64,000 nucleotides of DNA from an uncultured Blautia sp. GTDB taxonomy: Bacteria; Bacillota; Clostridia; Lachnospirales; Lachnospiraceae. Numbering within the stretch: position 1 is the stretch's first letter; every line of letters starts with the position of its first letter. This document shows, piece by piece, positions 51,568 to 61,111 of this stretch. The notes beneath the pieces were generated by a model, which made no database searches, was not told the origin of the DNA, and saw nothing but the letters and a program-made list of their open reading frames with translations. A program made the translations under genes and the position numbers. The DNA lies in NCBI RefSeq assembly GCF_934372025.1, contig NZ_CAKROJ010000003.1, forward strand, positions 1 through 64,000, read 5' to 3'.

Positions 51568-53208
51568 TCATTTAATGCCAGAATCGCAGGAGTCTCCAAG
51601 ATCTGTTTCACGGATAGCTTTACGAACCGGAAGCACACATGCCGGAACTACAGACAGAAAATCTACTCCCATTTCCAGAAATTTTTTCGTCAGTGCAGTG
51701 TCTGCCGCAATCTCACCACAGATACCAGCCTTTCGCTGCTCCTGATGTGCAGCATCCACGACTATACGGATCATACGGAGAATTGCAGGATGATGATCGT
51801 TATACTTGTCTTTCAAAAGCGGATTCTGACGATCCATTGCAAGCGTATACTGCGTCAGGTCATTCGTTCCCAGGCTCAGAAAATCAACTCTTTTCGCCAG
51901 TTCACGGCTGATCATTACTGCAGCAGGCGTTTCGATCATAATGCCTAACTTTATATCTTTAAATGGAATTTCTTTCTCTCGAAGTCCTGTTTTCACTTCT
52001 TCTATAATCTGTTCGATCTCATCCATTTCTTCCTCGGAATTGATCATTGGAAACATCATAGCAAGATTGCCATAGGCACTGGCACGATAAATTGCCCGAA
52101 GCTGCGCCTTAAACATTCTTCTTCTGTCAAGACATAAACGAATTCCACGATTACCCATGATCGGATTAATCTCCTGCGGAATATCCAGATACGGTGCCTG
52201 TTTATCAGCTCCGAGATCTACCGTACGAATCACCGCAAGACGTTCTCCCATTGTCTCCGCCACTTTTTTGTATGCGCGGAAAAGTTCATTTTCTCTGGGA
52301 TAATTTTCTCGTCCAAGATACTGAAACTCACTTCGCAAAAGACCGATGCCTTTGGCACCATAAAAGAGAACGCTGCTCAGATCACTCATATTACCAATAT
52401 TGGCATAAAGACCGATATTTCTTCCGTCCTTCGTTTCATCCTTCTGAGATTTCAGTTTGAGAAGTTCCTCTCTCTCTCTTCGATCTGCTTCCAAACGAAT
52501 TTTATATTCCTTCTGCAATTCCGCATCCGGATTGAGATAGAACGTTCCTGTATATCCATCTACGATTGCCGTCATTCCATCCCATTCATCATCAGCCGGA
52601 ATATCTACCAGTGTCGGAATTTCCATTGTTTTCGCCATAATCGATGTATGAGAGACTGCTGAGCCATGATGCATGACCACTCCAAGCAATTTATCTTTAT
52701 CCATTTCCATGATCTCTGTCGGGGACAGTGATTCTGCTACCAGAATCACAGGTTCCTCTCCCAGATTGATTCGGATTGCCGCACCACCAAGAATCTGGAT
52801 CAGACGGTTAGATATCTCCTGCATGTCATTGATTCTTCTTTTGATCACTGGTTCCTCCAGATGTCGGAATGTCTCTACCAGTTCATCTCTGTTGATCATG
52901 ACCGCATAAGCTGCATTAACCTTTTCGTTGGAAATGCTGCCCTCAATTGCCTTTTGATAACTTTCAGATTCCAGCAGTTTGATCTGGCGCAGAAACACGC
53001 CTGCCTCCTGTTCATTAAGAAGTCGGTTGGCTTCGTACAGTTCATGTAGTTTCTGAACTGCCTGAAGCCGTGCCTCCTGAAAGTTATTAATTTCTTTTTT
53101 GATGTTACTTACCAGACACTGTCGTATCTGATATTCCCCTCTGCTATAGTACAGTATTTTGCCGATGGCTATTCCTGAAAAGGTAGCAATACCTTTATAG
53201 ATTTCCAT
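51568..53208 (-). CDS. PTS enzyme I homologue (phosphoenolpyruvate-protein phosphotransferase)
   Basis: A 546-aa enzyme I-type protein. The phospho-histidine site reads GSAVSHTSIMAKTMEIPTLVD (about 182-202), and the PEP-binding C-terminal domain includes GAKGIGLLRSEFQYL and SLGTNDLTQYTLAMDR. It lacks the N-terminal GAF domain of PtsP, so it is PtsI-like; it is somewhat short of the usual 570 aa. It would pass phosphate from PEP to HPr, yet no HPr gene or PTS permease is nearby and it lies inside a polyamine-type ABC operon. AAGGGGG precedes the ATG. It may be a second, specialised enzyme I. Confidence 0.88.
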   Translation of the reverse strand: MEIYKGIATFSGIAIGKILYYSRGEYQIRQCLVSNIKKEINNFQEARLQAVQKLHELYEANRLLNEQEAGVFLRQIKLLESESYQKAIEGSISNEKVNAAYAVMINRDELVETFRHLEEPVIKRRINDMQEISNRLIQILGGAAIRINLGEEPVILVAESLSPTEIMEMDKDKLLGVVMHHGSAVSHTSIMAKTMEIPTLVDIPADDEWDGMTAIVDGYTGTFYLNPDAELQKEYKIRLEADRREREELLKLKSQKDETKDGRNIGLYANIGNMSDLSSVLFYGAKGIGLLRSEFQYLGRENYPRENELFRAYKKVAETMGERLAVIRTVDLGADKQAPYLDIPQEINPIMGNRGIRLCLDRRRMFKAQLRAIYRASAYGNLAMMFPMINSEEEMDEIEQIIEEVKTGLREKEIPFKDIKLGIMIETPAAVMISRELAKRVDFLSLGTNDLTQYTLAMDRQNPLLKDKYNDHHPAILRMIRIVVDAAHQEQRKAGICGEIAADTALTKKFLEMGVDFLSVVPACVLPVRKAIRETDLGDSCDSGIK

Positions 53209-53229
53209 CCTGCTTCCCCCTTGTTCCTA

Positions 53230-54261
53230 TCAGTCACAGGCTGCCTTAAATTCTGTCCAGTTTTTATTGTAAGCTTCCTCGGCTTCTGCACTGATGTTTT
53301 CTACTGCTGATCCTTTTGTTACAGAATCAGGTACTACAAGATCCTGGTTCTGAAGCAGTGAATCTGCTGCTTTGTTTGTGCAATAATATCCGATATAATC
53401 AAAACATTTTGCTGCATTTTCAGGCTGAAGAATATAATCCATAAACTGATATGCTTCATCCTTGTCCGGAGCCTGACTTGGGATAAACATTCCCATAACA
53501 CCAAAGCCAAGACCTTCTTCCGGATATACAACTTTGAGATCCGGATTTTCTGCAAGAGCTGTTGTTACCTGTGATGTGTACAGAAAAGCAACACTTGCCT
53601 CTCCGTTCAGAAGAGCATCCTGTGTATTGTCATCCTGGATCAGACGGACATTCGGTGCAAGTTCAAGAAGCTTTTCACCTGTTTTCTTAATATCATCTGT
53701 ATCCTGATCATTGAAATCCTGACCAAGTGCAAGGTTTGTAATACCATTGATAACACGATAGTTCGCTGTCAGTGCGATACTGTCTTCAAGAGAAGCATCC
53801 CAGAGATCATTATATCCTTTGATATCGATGTCAACCATATCCGGATCATATACAATGAGTGGAATTCCTGCTCCGTACGGTGCTGTGTATTCATCGTTCG
53901 GATCATAGAACTGACCCTGATACAGAGGATTTATATTATTCCAACCGGATAATTTGGATGTATCAAGCTTTTCTACAAGACCTTCCTGAATCGCAGTTTC
54001 GATGATATAATCGTCTGCAACAACAATATCATAATCGCCGCCTTTTGCCATAGAAAGTTTTTCCAGCATATTTTCATCTGTATCGAAATTGGAATATACC
54101 ACTTTTATTCCAGTTTCTTCCTCAAAACCATCCAGTACTTCCTGTGGGAACATATTCTCCCATGTGTAAAGTACGAGTTCTTTGGAATCTGCACTTACAG
54201 ATACACTCATTGCCGGAACGACCATTGCTGCACATAATGCACAAACCAGTAATTTTTTCAT
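53230..54261 (-). CDS. potD: Polyamine-type ABC substrate-binding protein PotD
   Basis: A 343-aa exported binding protein. The signal peptide (about 1-24, MKKLLVCALCAAMVVPAMS) lacks a clear lipobox, unusual for a Gram-positive binding protein. The mature part begins LVLYTWENMFPQEVLDGFEEETG and has YDIVVADDYIIETAI, as in PotD. ATG 54261 is favoured by GAGGAG eight bases upstream; a GTG nine nt earlier is an alternative. A stem-loop sits in its 5' leader. It lies 21 nt before the enzyme I homologue, in the second pot operon. Confidence 0.9.
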   Translation of the reverse strand: MKKLLVCALCAAMVVPAMSVSVSADSKELVLYTWENMFPQEVLDGFEEETGIKVVYSNFDTDENMLEKLSMAKGGDYDIVVADDYIIETAIQEGLVEKLDTSKLSGWNNINPLYQGQFYDPNDEYTAPYGAGIPLIVYDPDMVDIDIKGYNDLWDASLEDSIALTANYRVINGITNLALGQDFNDQDTDDIKKTGEKLLELAPNVRLIQDDNTQDALLNGEASVAFLYTSQVTTALAENPDLKVVYPEEGLGFGVMGMFIPSQAPDKDEAYQFMDYILQPENAAKCFDYIGYYCTNKAADSLLQNQDLVVPDSVTKGSAVENISAEAEEAYNKNWTEFKAACD

Positions 54262-54288
54262 AGTCTTCACTCCTCTTATTCTTTCTAT

Positions 54289-54311
54289 ATAAACTTCTTG
54301 ATAAAGTTTAT
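54289..54311 (-). terminator. Intercistronic stem-loop between potC and potD
   Basis: ATAAACTT and AAGTTTAT pair over 8 bp around a 7-nt loop in the 94-nt gap. No U-run follows. It may protect the potC 3' end or define a processed potD message, giving the binding protein higher expression. Confidence 0.5.
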
Positions 54312-54355
54312 CCGAATTAAGTATAGCTTACTTTTACTTCCTTGAAAAGAGTTTC

Positions 54356-55150
54356 TTAACCTTTTTGTTTTTTCCCCTTTGTGAATCTTCCGATCAGATT
54401 ATATACAAATAAAATCAACAGTGTGAATATCAGCATGATCGTGCAAAGAGCATTAACCTCTGGTGTTACACCCGTTTTAATCTGTGTATAGACTTTGATC
54501 GGCAATGTTGCCAGACGAGGGCCATTGATAAATATACTGATGACCACGTCATCCATGGACATGGCAAATGCGAGCAGGGATCCGGATAAAACAGCAGGCA
54601 TGATAAGCGGCAGGATAATATCCCAGAAAGCCCGGAACGGTCCTGCTCCAAGATCTCTTGCCGCTTCCTCAAGAGACGGATCCATTCCCGCCAGTCTTGC
54701 TTTGACCTCCATCAGAATATACGGTACACAAAAGACAGTGTGACCGATCAGCAGTGTCAGCATACCAAACGGCAGATTCAACATATAGAAGAATGCCATC
54801 AGAACCATACCAAGGATAATCTCCGGAATCATTAACGGCAGAATGGAAATATACTCCAGAACGCCTTTGGTCTTCCAGTGGATTCTGGAAAGTCCGACTG
54901 CACCAAGTGTTCCGATGACTGCGGATACCAGACAACTGATCACACCCAGAAACAGACTGTTTCCCAGTGCCTCCAGCATGGCATTATCCTGAAACAGCGC
55001 CTGATACCATTTCAGCGAGAATCCGGTAAATCGCACAGGAAGCTTTGATTCATTAAATGAAAACACAATAACTACCGCGATCGGCAGATACATCAGTACA
55101 AAAATCAGCCCAAGATAAAATCCGGAGAGCTTTGAATTCTTTTTTTTCAT
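54356..55150 (-). CDS. potC: Polyamine-type ABC permease PotC
   Basis: A 264-aa permease with six helices. The EAA loop EEAARDLGAGPFRAFWDIILPLIMPAVLSG (about 175-204) is intact. It resembles the PotC half of the fusion at 36169-38049, but here it is a free subunit. GGAGGG precedes the ATG; it overlaps potB by 4 nt (ATGA). Confidence 0.92.
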   Translation of the reverse strand: MKKKNSKLSGFYLGLIFVLMYLPIAVVIVFSFNESKLPVRFTGFSLKWYQALFQDNAMLEALGNSLFLGVISCLVSAVIGTLGAVGLSRIHWKTKGVLEYISILPLMIPEIILGMVLMAFFYMLNLPFGMLTLLIGHTVFCVPYILMEVKARLAGMDPSLEEAARDLGAGPFRAFWDIILPLIMPAVLSGSLLAFAMSMDDVVISIFINGPRLATLPIKVYTQIKTGVTPEVNALCTIMLIFTLLILFVYNLIGRFTKGKKQKG

Positions 55151-56001
55151 CCCATACCCTCCAATTCTTTTGCATTTGCTATTTTACGATACAACATGAT
55201 CATCAACGTTGTAAGAATCATAAGAACAACTGCCAGTGCTGCCGCAAACGGCCAGTTATTTCCTCTCGTCATCTGCTCCTGAATCAGGCTTCCGACAAGA
55301 ACGATCTTATTTCCTCCAAGGATATCTGCAATGAAAAACAGTCCCATAGATGGAACAAATGTCAGGATCACACCTGACAAAAGTCCAGGAAGAGTCAGTT
55401 TAAAGGAAACTGTCCAGAATGCTTTTGCCGGACTTGCTCCAAGATCTCTTGCCGCCTCAACCAGTGACCAGTCCAGTTTTTCTGCACTGGAATACACGGA
55501 AAGAATCATGAATGGCAGAAGTACATAAGTCATACCAATAACAATCGCCGGATAACTGTACAAAATACGCAGTGGTTTCTCGATCAATCCAAGGCTTTTC
55601 AATACATGATTCAGGAGACCTTTTGTCTGAAGGATGATCATCCATCCATACAGACGGATCAGAGAATTCACCCAGAATGGAAGCATCAGAAAAATCATTG
55701 CACGTTTTTTCCATTCATCCGAAAGTTTCGCCATAAAATATCCAAAAGGATAACCGATCAGACAGATGATTATGGTACTGGTCACTGCCAGCTGAAAGGA
55801 TCCGGTAAAAGTCTTCATATAAACCGGATCAAAAATCTTACGGTAATTCTCAAGAGTAAATACCCACTCTACACCATGGCCGGCTTTTGGCTGCGCAAAA
55901 CTGAGTGCTACCATATAAAGCAGCGGTCCTGCCACAAAGATAATCGTAAAAATATATAATGGCAGGATCATCCAGACAGAACCGGATTTCTGTTTTTTCA
56001 T
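55147..56001 (-). CDS. potB: Polyamine-type ABC permease PotB
   Basis: A 284-aa permease with six helices and the EAA loop VEAARDLGASPAKAFWTVSFKLTLPGLLSG. It forms the channel with PotC. The ATG at 56001 overlaps the potA stop by 4 nt and the gene overlaps potC by 4 nt, so subunits are made in step. A GGGGCG stretch is the only ribosome site, so coupling from potA is likely. Confidence 0.92.
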   Translation of the reverse strand: MKKQKSGSVWMILPLYIFTIIFVAGPLLYMVALSFAQPKAGHGVEWVFTLENYRKIFDPVYMKTFTGSFQLAVTSTIIICLIGYPFGYFMAKLSDEWKKRAMIFLMLPFWVNSLIRLYGWMIILQTKGLLNHVLKSLGLIEKPLRILYSYPAIVIGMTYVLLPFMILSVYSSAEKLDWSLVEAARDLGASPAKAFWTVSFKLTLPGLLSGVILTFVPSMGLFFIADILGGNKIVLVGSLIQEQMTRGNNWPFAAALAVVLMILTTLMIMLYRKIANAKELEGMG

Positions 56002-57092
56002 TCTTTCGCCCCGCTTTCTGTTTCAGACGGAAGATCTACCAGAACTGCGTTTTTCGCATCAAAATGACAGGTAACCTTCTGACCAGGCTGCACACCTGCG
56101 TCAATTCCATGTCTGTTCGCAATAACCTCTGTTCCATCCGAAAGCTTAAGAACAACACGAAGCAATCCACCTGCAAAGCTTTTCTCCTCAACAGTTGCCT
56201 CGAGACCACTCTGACATTTTTCATCAAAAATCAGATTTTCACTTCTGACTGCCACGGTAACCGGCGTTCCAGTTTTCAGTCTGAGGCCTTCTGATGCGAC
56301 AGAAACTGTTTCTCCTGCAAGAGAAACTTTAAGAATCTCACCTTCAGTTTTTTCTACAGTACCTTTCAGAATATTTGCATTTCCGACAAAGGTTGCTACA
56401 TAACTTGTCTTCGGGTGATTATAGATTTCATCCGGACTTCCGATCTGTTCAAAAACGCCATGATTCATAACCGCAATACGATCTGACATATTGATTGCTT
56501 CTTCCTGGTCATGTGTGATATAAATAAATGTAATTCCGAGCTTCTTCTGCAGCCTTTTCAATTCAAGCTGCATTGTACGTCGAAGCTGAAGATCCAGTGC
56601 TCCCAGAGGTTCATCCAGAAGAAGTACTTTTGGATTATTTATCAGAGATCTCGCAATTGCCACTCGCTGTTTCTGCCCACCGGAAAGCTCTGATGGTTTT
56701 CTCTTTTCATAGCCCGGGAGCTGTACCAGCTCCAGCATCTCAGATACACGCTTTTTGATTTCAGCTTTTGGTGTCTTTTTCAGTTTCAGTCCATAACCAA
56801 TATTGTCTGCTACCGTCATATGCGGAAATAATGCATAATTCTGGAAAACAGTATTTACATCTCGCGCTTCCGGTGGCAATGCTGTAACGTCCTTTCCCTC
56901 AAGAAATACCTGACCGGAATCCGGTGTTTCCAAACCTGCAATGATACGCAGAGTCGTTGTTTTTCCGCATCCCGAAGAACCAAGAAGTGTAATAAACTCG
57001 CCCTTTTCAATTGAGAGGCTGATTTCCTTCAGAACTTCTTCTTTTGAAAACGCTTTTTTGATATCTTTCAATTCCAAACATTTTTCTGCCAT
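55998..57092 (-). CDS. potA: Polyamine-type ABC ATP-binding protein PotA
   Basis: A 364-aa ATPase: Walker A GSSGCGKTT (about 38-46), signature LSGGQKQRVAIARS, Walker B VLLLDEPLGALD, H-loop YITHDQEEAI, then a TOBE domain (about 240-355). It is a paralogue of the potA at 38851. It follows the M20 amidohydrolase gene by 66 nt and is the first transporter gene of the second pot operon. Confidence 0.93.
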   Translation of the reverse strand: MAEKCLELKDIKKAFSKEEVLKEISLSIEKGEFITLLGSSGCGKTTTLRIIAGLETPDSGQVFLEGKDVTALPPEARDVNTVFQNYALFPHMTVADNIGYGLKLKKTPKAEIKKRVSEMLELVQLPGYEKRKPSELSGGQKQRVAIARSLINNPKVLLLDEPLGALDLQLRRTMQLELKRLQKKLGITFIYITHDQEEAINMSDRIAVMNHGVFEQIGSPDEIYNHPKTSYVATFVGNANILKGTVEKTEGEILKVSLAGETVSVASEGLRLKTGTPVTVAVRSENLIFDEKCQSGLEATVEEKSFAGGLLRVVLKLSDGTEVIANRHGIDAGVQPGQKVTCHFDAKNAVLVDLPSETESGAKE

Positions 57093-57158
57093 TTGTTTTC
57101 AGTCTGTCCTCCTGCTGTTTTTTATCTGTATTTATGTTACTGCTGTTTTCTGACAATA

Positions 57159-58466
57159 TTATTTCACTTCCGTCGTATGGCGTACATACTGAATATATTC
57201 GTCTTTATCAAATACCGGTACATGACTGTTTTTTATTTTTTCTGCCTCTCTGCCGCCATTTCTGAGAAGATTGTATACCGTCAGTGCAAGAAGCTTAGCC
57301 GGAAGAATATAAGCCTTCTCCGGATCTGTGATACGAAAATCTGCTCCATGCAGTTTTCCCTCAAAACCTTTGAAAGTAAAATTCACAACCGGGATAATAT
57401 GGCTCAGATCTCCGACATCTGTACAGGCATTATTAAAATCATTTTTCTGTACAGTACGATAATTCAAACCAAGATCGTCTGCTGCTTCTATGAGTGCTTC
57501 ATCTGCATCACGCGGAATAATTGGCATATACCCCTGCAGAATTTCTCTTTCTATCCTGCCTCCAAACGCATAAGCCGCACCATCATAAGCACGATTGATC
57601 ATTGCCGTAATTTCATCTATTTTATCCAGTGATGCTGCCCTGACCTTCGTTTCAACAACGGCTTCATCCGGCACACTGTTGATCACATCACCGGCTTTGC
57701 GTATGACATTGTGAAGTCTTACATGATCTTCCTCACGAAATGTCTCCCGCATCAGTCCCATCATCTGAATCGCACTTGTCGTAATACTCAGTGCATTTAC
57801 ACCATTCCATGGATCAATTGCCCCGTGTGCAGCTTTTCCACGCACTGTTACACGTTCTGCACTGTAACCGTTACAGGCCGGATTTCCCAGATAAAAATCT
57901 TCTTCTACCGGAACCATATGTACATGCGTCGTCAGCGCTATATCTGTATCATCAAACACTCCTGTACGGATCATCTCACTTTTGCCACAGCAAAATTCAA
58001 TTCCCTCTTTTTTTAATTTTACACGTTTATCCGCATCAATATATTCCTCAGCCGGAACTGCAAGAAAATTCACTGAACCACCCAGCTGTTCCTGTACTCT
58101 GGAATCTGCCATGGCAATCGCACACCCAATCATGGCGGCCATCTGTGCATGATGACCACAGGCATGTGCTACACCTGTATGCGGATCTGCTTTTGGATGC
58201 GTATGACATCCAATCGCATCAAGTTCCCCAATAACGGTCAACACCGGACCTTCTTTTATATATTTTTGACCTTTTACACCAGTGCGGGCAAGATGCTCTG
58301 TCACCTCATATCCAAGATTTTTCAATAATTCTGCTGTTTTTTGCGATGTACGTATTTCTTCATATCCTGGTTCCGGATGTGCTGCAATATCCTCTGCAAA
58401 TGCTATGATCTTATCTCTGTTTTCATCGATCAGATCAAGGATGTACTGTCCGGTTTCATCTATCAT
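57159..58466 (-). CDS. M20 family metallo-amidohydrolase
   Basis: A 435-aa zinc-dependent amidohydrolase of the M20D/AbgB-like type. The metal-binding motif GVAHACGHHAQMAAMIG (about 98-114) and the downstream GYSAERVTVRGKAAHGAIDPWNG fit this class. It removes acyl or aminoacyl groups from N-acylated amino acids, p-aminobenzoyl-glutamate or similar amides. It heads the operon with the second pot transporter, so its substrate may be what that system imports, perhaps an acylated polyamine or amino acid. It is cytoplasmic. The ribosome site is weak (GTGAG). Confidence 0.87.
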   Translation of the reverse strand: MIDETGQYILDLIDENRDKIIAFAEDIAAHPEPGYEEIRTSQKTAELLKNLGYEVTEHLARTGVKGQKYIKEGPVLTVIGELDAIGCHTHPKADPHTGVAHACGHHAQMAAMIGCAIAMADSRVQEQLGGSVNFLAVPAEEYIDADKRVKLKKEGIEFCCGKSEMIRTGVFDDTDIALTTHVHMVPVEEDFYLGNPACNGYSAERVTVRGKAAHGAIDPWNGVNALSITTSAIQMMGLMRETFREEDHVRLHNVIRKAGDVINSVPDEAVVETKVRAASLDKIDEITAMINRAYDGAAYAFGGRIEREILQGYMPIIPRDADEALIEAADDLGLNYRTVQKNDFNNACTDVGDLSHIIPVVNFTFKGFEGKLHGADFRITDPEKAYILPAKLLALTVYNLLRNGGREAEKIKNSHVPVFDKDEYIQYVRHTTEVK

Positions 58467-58526
58467 AAAAAATCATCTCACTTTGTCAATTTAACACGTT
58501 ATATAAACGCTATTTCATATTCTCCT

Positions 58527-58554
58527 ATCATAACATAAATTTCACTCAATGCAA
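58527..58554 (-). promoter_or_regulatory. Promoter of the M20-potABCD operon
   Basis: On the minus strand TTGCAT (58554-58549), a 16-bp spacer and TATGAT (58532-58527) lie about 60 bp upstream of the M20 start codon. Confidence 0.6.
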
Positions 58555-58590
58555 GTACTGAAAATTATGTAGATAAAATTCAAATTTTTC

Positions 58591-58618
58591 TTGCAATTTT
58601 CAAAAAACACGGTATAAT
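58591..58618 (+). promoter_or_regulatory. Promoter of tRNA-Thr
   Basis: TTGCAA (58591-58596), a 16-bp spacer and a perfect TATAAT (58613-58618) lie 21 bp upstream of the tRNA. Confidence 0.75.
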
Positions 58619-58639
58619 GTATGTTGTGTCTAAGCACAT

Positions 58640-58712
58640 GCTGAAATAGCTCAGTTGGTAGAGCACTTCACTCGTAATGAAGGGGTCGTGGGTTCGAGTC
58701 CCATTTTCAGCT
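58640..58712 (+). tRNA. tRNA-Thr (anticodon CGT)
   Basis: A 73-nt cloverleaf. The acceptor stem GCTGAAA pairs with TTTCAGC; the anticodon stem CTTCA/TGAAG encloses loop CTCGTAA with anticodon CGT, reading ACG codons; the T-loop GGTTCGAGTC is standard. The 3' CCA is not encoded. It is a single tRNA gene with its own promoter and terminator. Confidence 0.96.
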
Positions 58713-58724
58713 TTATTTTTTTGC

Positions 58725-58784
58725 AAAAAAAGTCTCGTAAAATAACTGCTGCAGATAAAGCAATTATTGAACGAGACTTTTTTT
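58725..58784. terminator. Bidirectional terminator between tRNA-Thr and the GlgB-like gene
   Basis: AGTCTCGT (58731-58738) pairs with ACGAGACT (58771-58778), with an A-run before and a T-run after. Inner AATAA-TGCT/AGCA-TTATT bases extend the stem. It can end both the plus-strand tRNA and the minus-strand glgB-like transcript. Confidence 0.88.
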
Positions 58785-58795
58785 ATACTTTTAAT

Positions 58796-61012
58796 TTATA
58801 CAGCAATACCTTTTTTCTCTGCTGCCACTTTTTTTGCACTTTCTTTCTTAGGAGCAGTTTTGCGAGATGTTTTCTTAGTCGTCACTGGTTTTCTGGCTGC
58901 CACAGCAAGTTTTTCCGGTTTCTTTCCTGGTGTACAGGAGAAAATTGCCACTCCCAGCGCAGGAATCTTAAATGTAACAGAATACTCTCTCTCATCGCAT
59001 TCTGCCTTTTTGCAGGTTTTTGCTCTTAAATTCACAGTACCCTGTCCGCCATATTCCTTGCGGTCACTGTTGAATATTTCTTTATATTTTCCATAAAACG
59101 GAACACCTACCTGATAACTTTCATATGGAACAGCAGCAAAATTACATACCGCAAGCAATGTTTCATCTGGTTTTTCTGTCTTACGAAGGAATGTCAGAAC
59201 ATTTTCTTCATATTTCATAAGCTGGATCCACTCAAATCCGTCATAATCATCATCCATTACAGACAATGCAGGCTGAGAAACATACAGTTCATTCAGATCA
59301 TGAATGAATTTTTTCAACTCATCAGAAAGATTTTTATCAGGTGCCATCATCTTACATCCCGGATGAAGCATCATATAGGAATATGCTGCACGAATCTGGC
59401 TCAGCTTCTGTGCATCATCCCCCGGAAGTTTTTCCATAAAACTCTCCTGATCTCCGGTCTCCCTGCTTCCAAGCGGAAGAACAAAATGCTCACAGTAAGT
59501 ATACAACATGGAAAGTGTCAGCTGATCATGTACATACTGACGTTCGATCGGATCCTTTGAAAGATAATTCAGAAAATCTCCTGCCCAGTTGTTATTCCAT
59601 TTATATGTGAACCCAATATTGTCATCCTCAACACTTCCGGTCAGTTCAGACCAAAGACCATCTTCCTGTGCGATCGTCATCGTTCCCGGAAGTTTTTTAT
59701 TCAGAATAGAATTCAGATGCTTCAGGAATTCAACTGCTGCCAGATTCTCATTGCTTCCATAGATATTTGGTCGCCACTGTCCGTATTCTTTTCCAAAGTC
59801 CAGATACAGCATGGAATCCACATCATCCAGTCTTAATCCGTCTGCATGATAGAATTCCAGCCAGTAAAATGCATTGGCAAGAAGGAAGTCTCTGACCATT
59901 GGACTTTCATAATTAAAAAGCAACGTTCCCCACATTGGATGGATTGCCATAGACGGATCCGGATTTTCATATAAAGGTGTGCCGTCAAATTTCTCAAGGC
60001 CACCCTCCTGTCTCGGAAAATGAGAAGGTGTCCAATCAAGTATCACGCCAATATTTTCTTTATGCAGTTCATTTACAAGTTTCTGAAAATCAGACGGTTT
60101 TCCAAAGCGACGATCTGGGGCATAATAAGCAAACGTGCTGTATTCACCGGCCTCATCATCCAGGTATTCCATAACCGGATGAAGCTCTACATGTGTATAT
60201 TTCAGTTCTTTAAGATACGCAACCAGTTCTTCGGCATTTTTCCATTTGGAAAGACTCGTCTCATAAATTGAAACCGGCTGTTTACGATTCTGAAATCTGA
60301 CGCGTTCTTTCATCCAGTCTGCATCGTCCCATTGAAAATCACGAAGGTCAGCAACAACCGATGCTGCCCCTGGAGGAAGTTCCGTACATGCAGCATAAGG
60401 ATCGGACTTCAACTGAACAACTCCACCCTTCAGTTTCATTTCATATTTATAAATTTCACCGGCTTCAACACCCGGAATAAACAACTCAAAAATACCGGAC
60501 ATCGGCATACGATGCATCATGTGACAACGGCCATCCCAGTTATTAAAATTGCCTACCACACTGACACGAAGTGCATTCGGTGCCCACACTGCAAAAGAAG
60601 TTCCCTGCACGCCATTGATCTCAATCGGATGTGCTCCAAGCTTCTCATAGGCATGATAATAAACACCTGCACAGAATGCTTTTTCTTCAGCTTCTGTAAT
60701 CTGTACAGGAAAAGCGTATGGGTCTGCAAATGTGTTCGTTTCTTTTCCTCTGGTGATTCGATACTGATATGCCGGGATCTTTCTTCCAGGAATCATTACT
60801 GCAAAATAACCTGCATCATCCTGCCTTTCCATCTCGTACGTTTTTTTATCTACAAGAACCTCTGCTTTCTCCGCATCCGGAAAAAATCCCTGCACAAGGA
60901 CACCATCTGCTGTAAGACGCGGTGCCATAAGATCTCTCGGTGATGCTTCCTCTGCATAAACGACTGCCTCAATCTCCGGCCAGTCCATATATTCATATAC
61001 TTTGCTTGCCAT
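58796..61012 (-). CDS. Glycogen-branching-enzyme homologue with altered active site and Lys/Ala-rich tail
   Basis: A 738-aa GH13 protein with an N-terminal CBM48-type domain (about 120-225) and a GlgB-like barrel. Region I DWTPSHFP (326-333), the nucleophile Asp396 in DGLRLDDVDSMLY and the acid Glu450 in MTIAQED are kept. Region IV, normally LPLSHDEV with the transition-state Asp, reads LPLGSRET (512-519): the His-Asp pair is Ser-Arg. The later MGxEF-type segment is also gone (KMMAPDKNL). Residues 698-738 are a histone-H1-like Lys/Ala tail with TTKKTSRKTAPKK. It may be inactive, a glycogen-binding protein, or use another mechanism. GGAGG precedes the ATG. Confidence 0.85.
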   Translation of the reverse strand: MASKVYEYMDWPEIEAVVYAEEASPRDLMAPRLTADGVLVQGFFPDAEKAEVLVDKKTYEMERQDDAGYFAVMIPGRKIPAYQYRITRGKETNTFADPYAFPVQITEAEEKAFCAGVYYHAYEKLGAHPIEINGVQGTSFAVWAPNALRVSVVGNFNNWDGRCHMMHRMPMSGIFELFIPGVEAGEIYKYEMKLKGGVVQLKSDPYAACTELPPGAASVVADLRDFQWDDADWMKERVRFQNRKQPVSIYETSLSKWKNAEELVAYLKELKYTHVELHPVMEYLDDEAGEYSTFAYYAPDRRFGKPSDFQKLVNELHKENIGVILDWTPSHFPRQEGGLEKFDGTPLYENPDPSMAIHPMWGTLLFNYESPMVRDFLLANAFYWLEFYHADGLRLDDVDSMLYLDFGKEYGQWRPNIYGSNENLAAVEFLKHLNSILNKKLPGTMTIAQEDGLWSELTGSVEDDNIGFTYKWNNNWAGDFLNYLSKDPIERQYVHDQLTLSMLYTYCEHFVLPLGSRETGDQESFMEKLPGDDAQKLSQIRAAYSYMMLHPGCKMMAPDKNLSDELKKFIHDLNELYVSQPALSVMDDDYDGFEWIQLMKYEENVLTFLRKTEKPDETLLAVCNFAAVPYESYQVGVPFYGKYKEIFNSDRKEYGGQGTVNLRAKTCKKAECDEREYSVTFKIPALGVAIFSCTPGKKPEKLAVAARKPVTTKKTSRKTAPKKESAKKVAAEKKGIAV

Positions 61013-61111
61013 AGCTTATGCCTCCATTCTGAAATGCAGCTGTCAATTGCATTTCCATGTATTTAGTTTATCATTTTTTCACATAAAAATAAAGAATATA
61101 ACGAAATTAGT

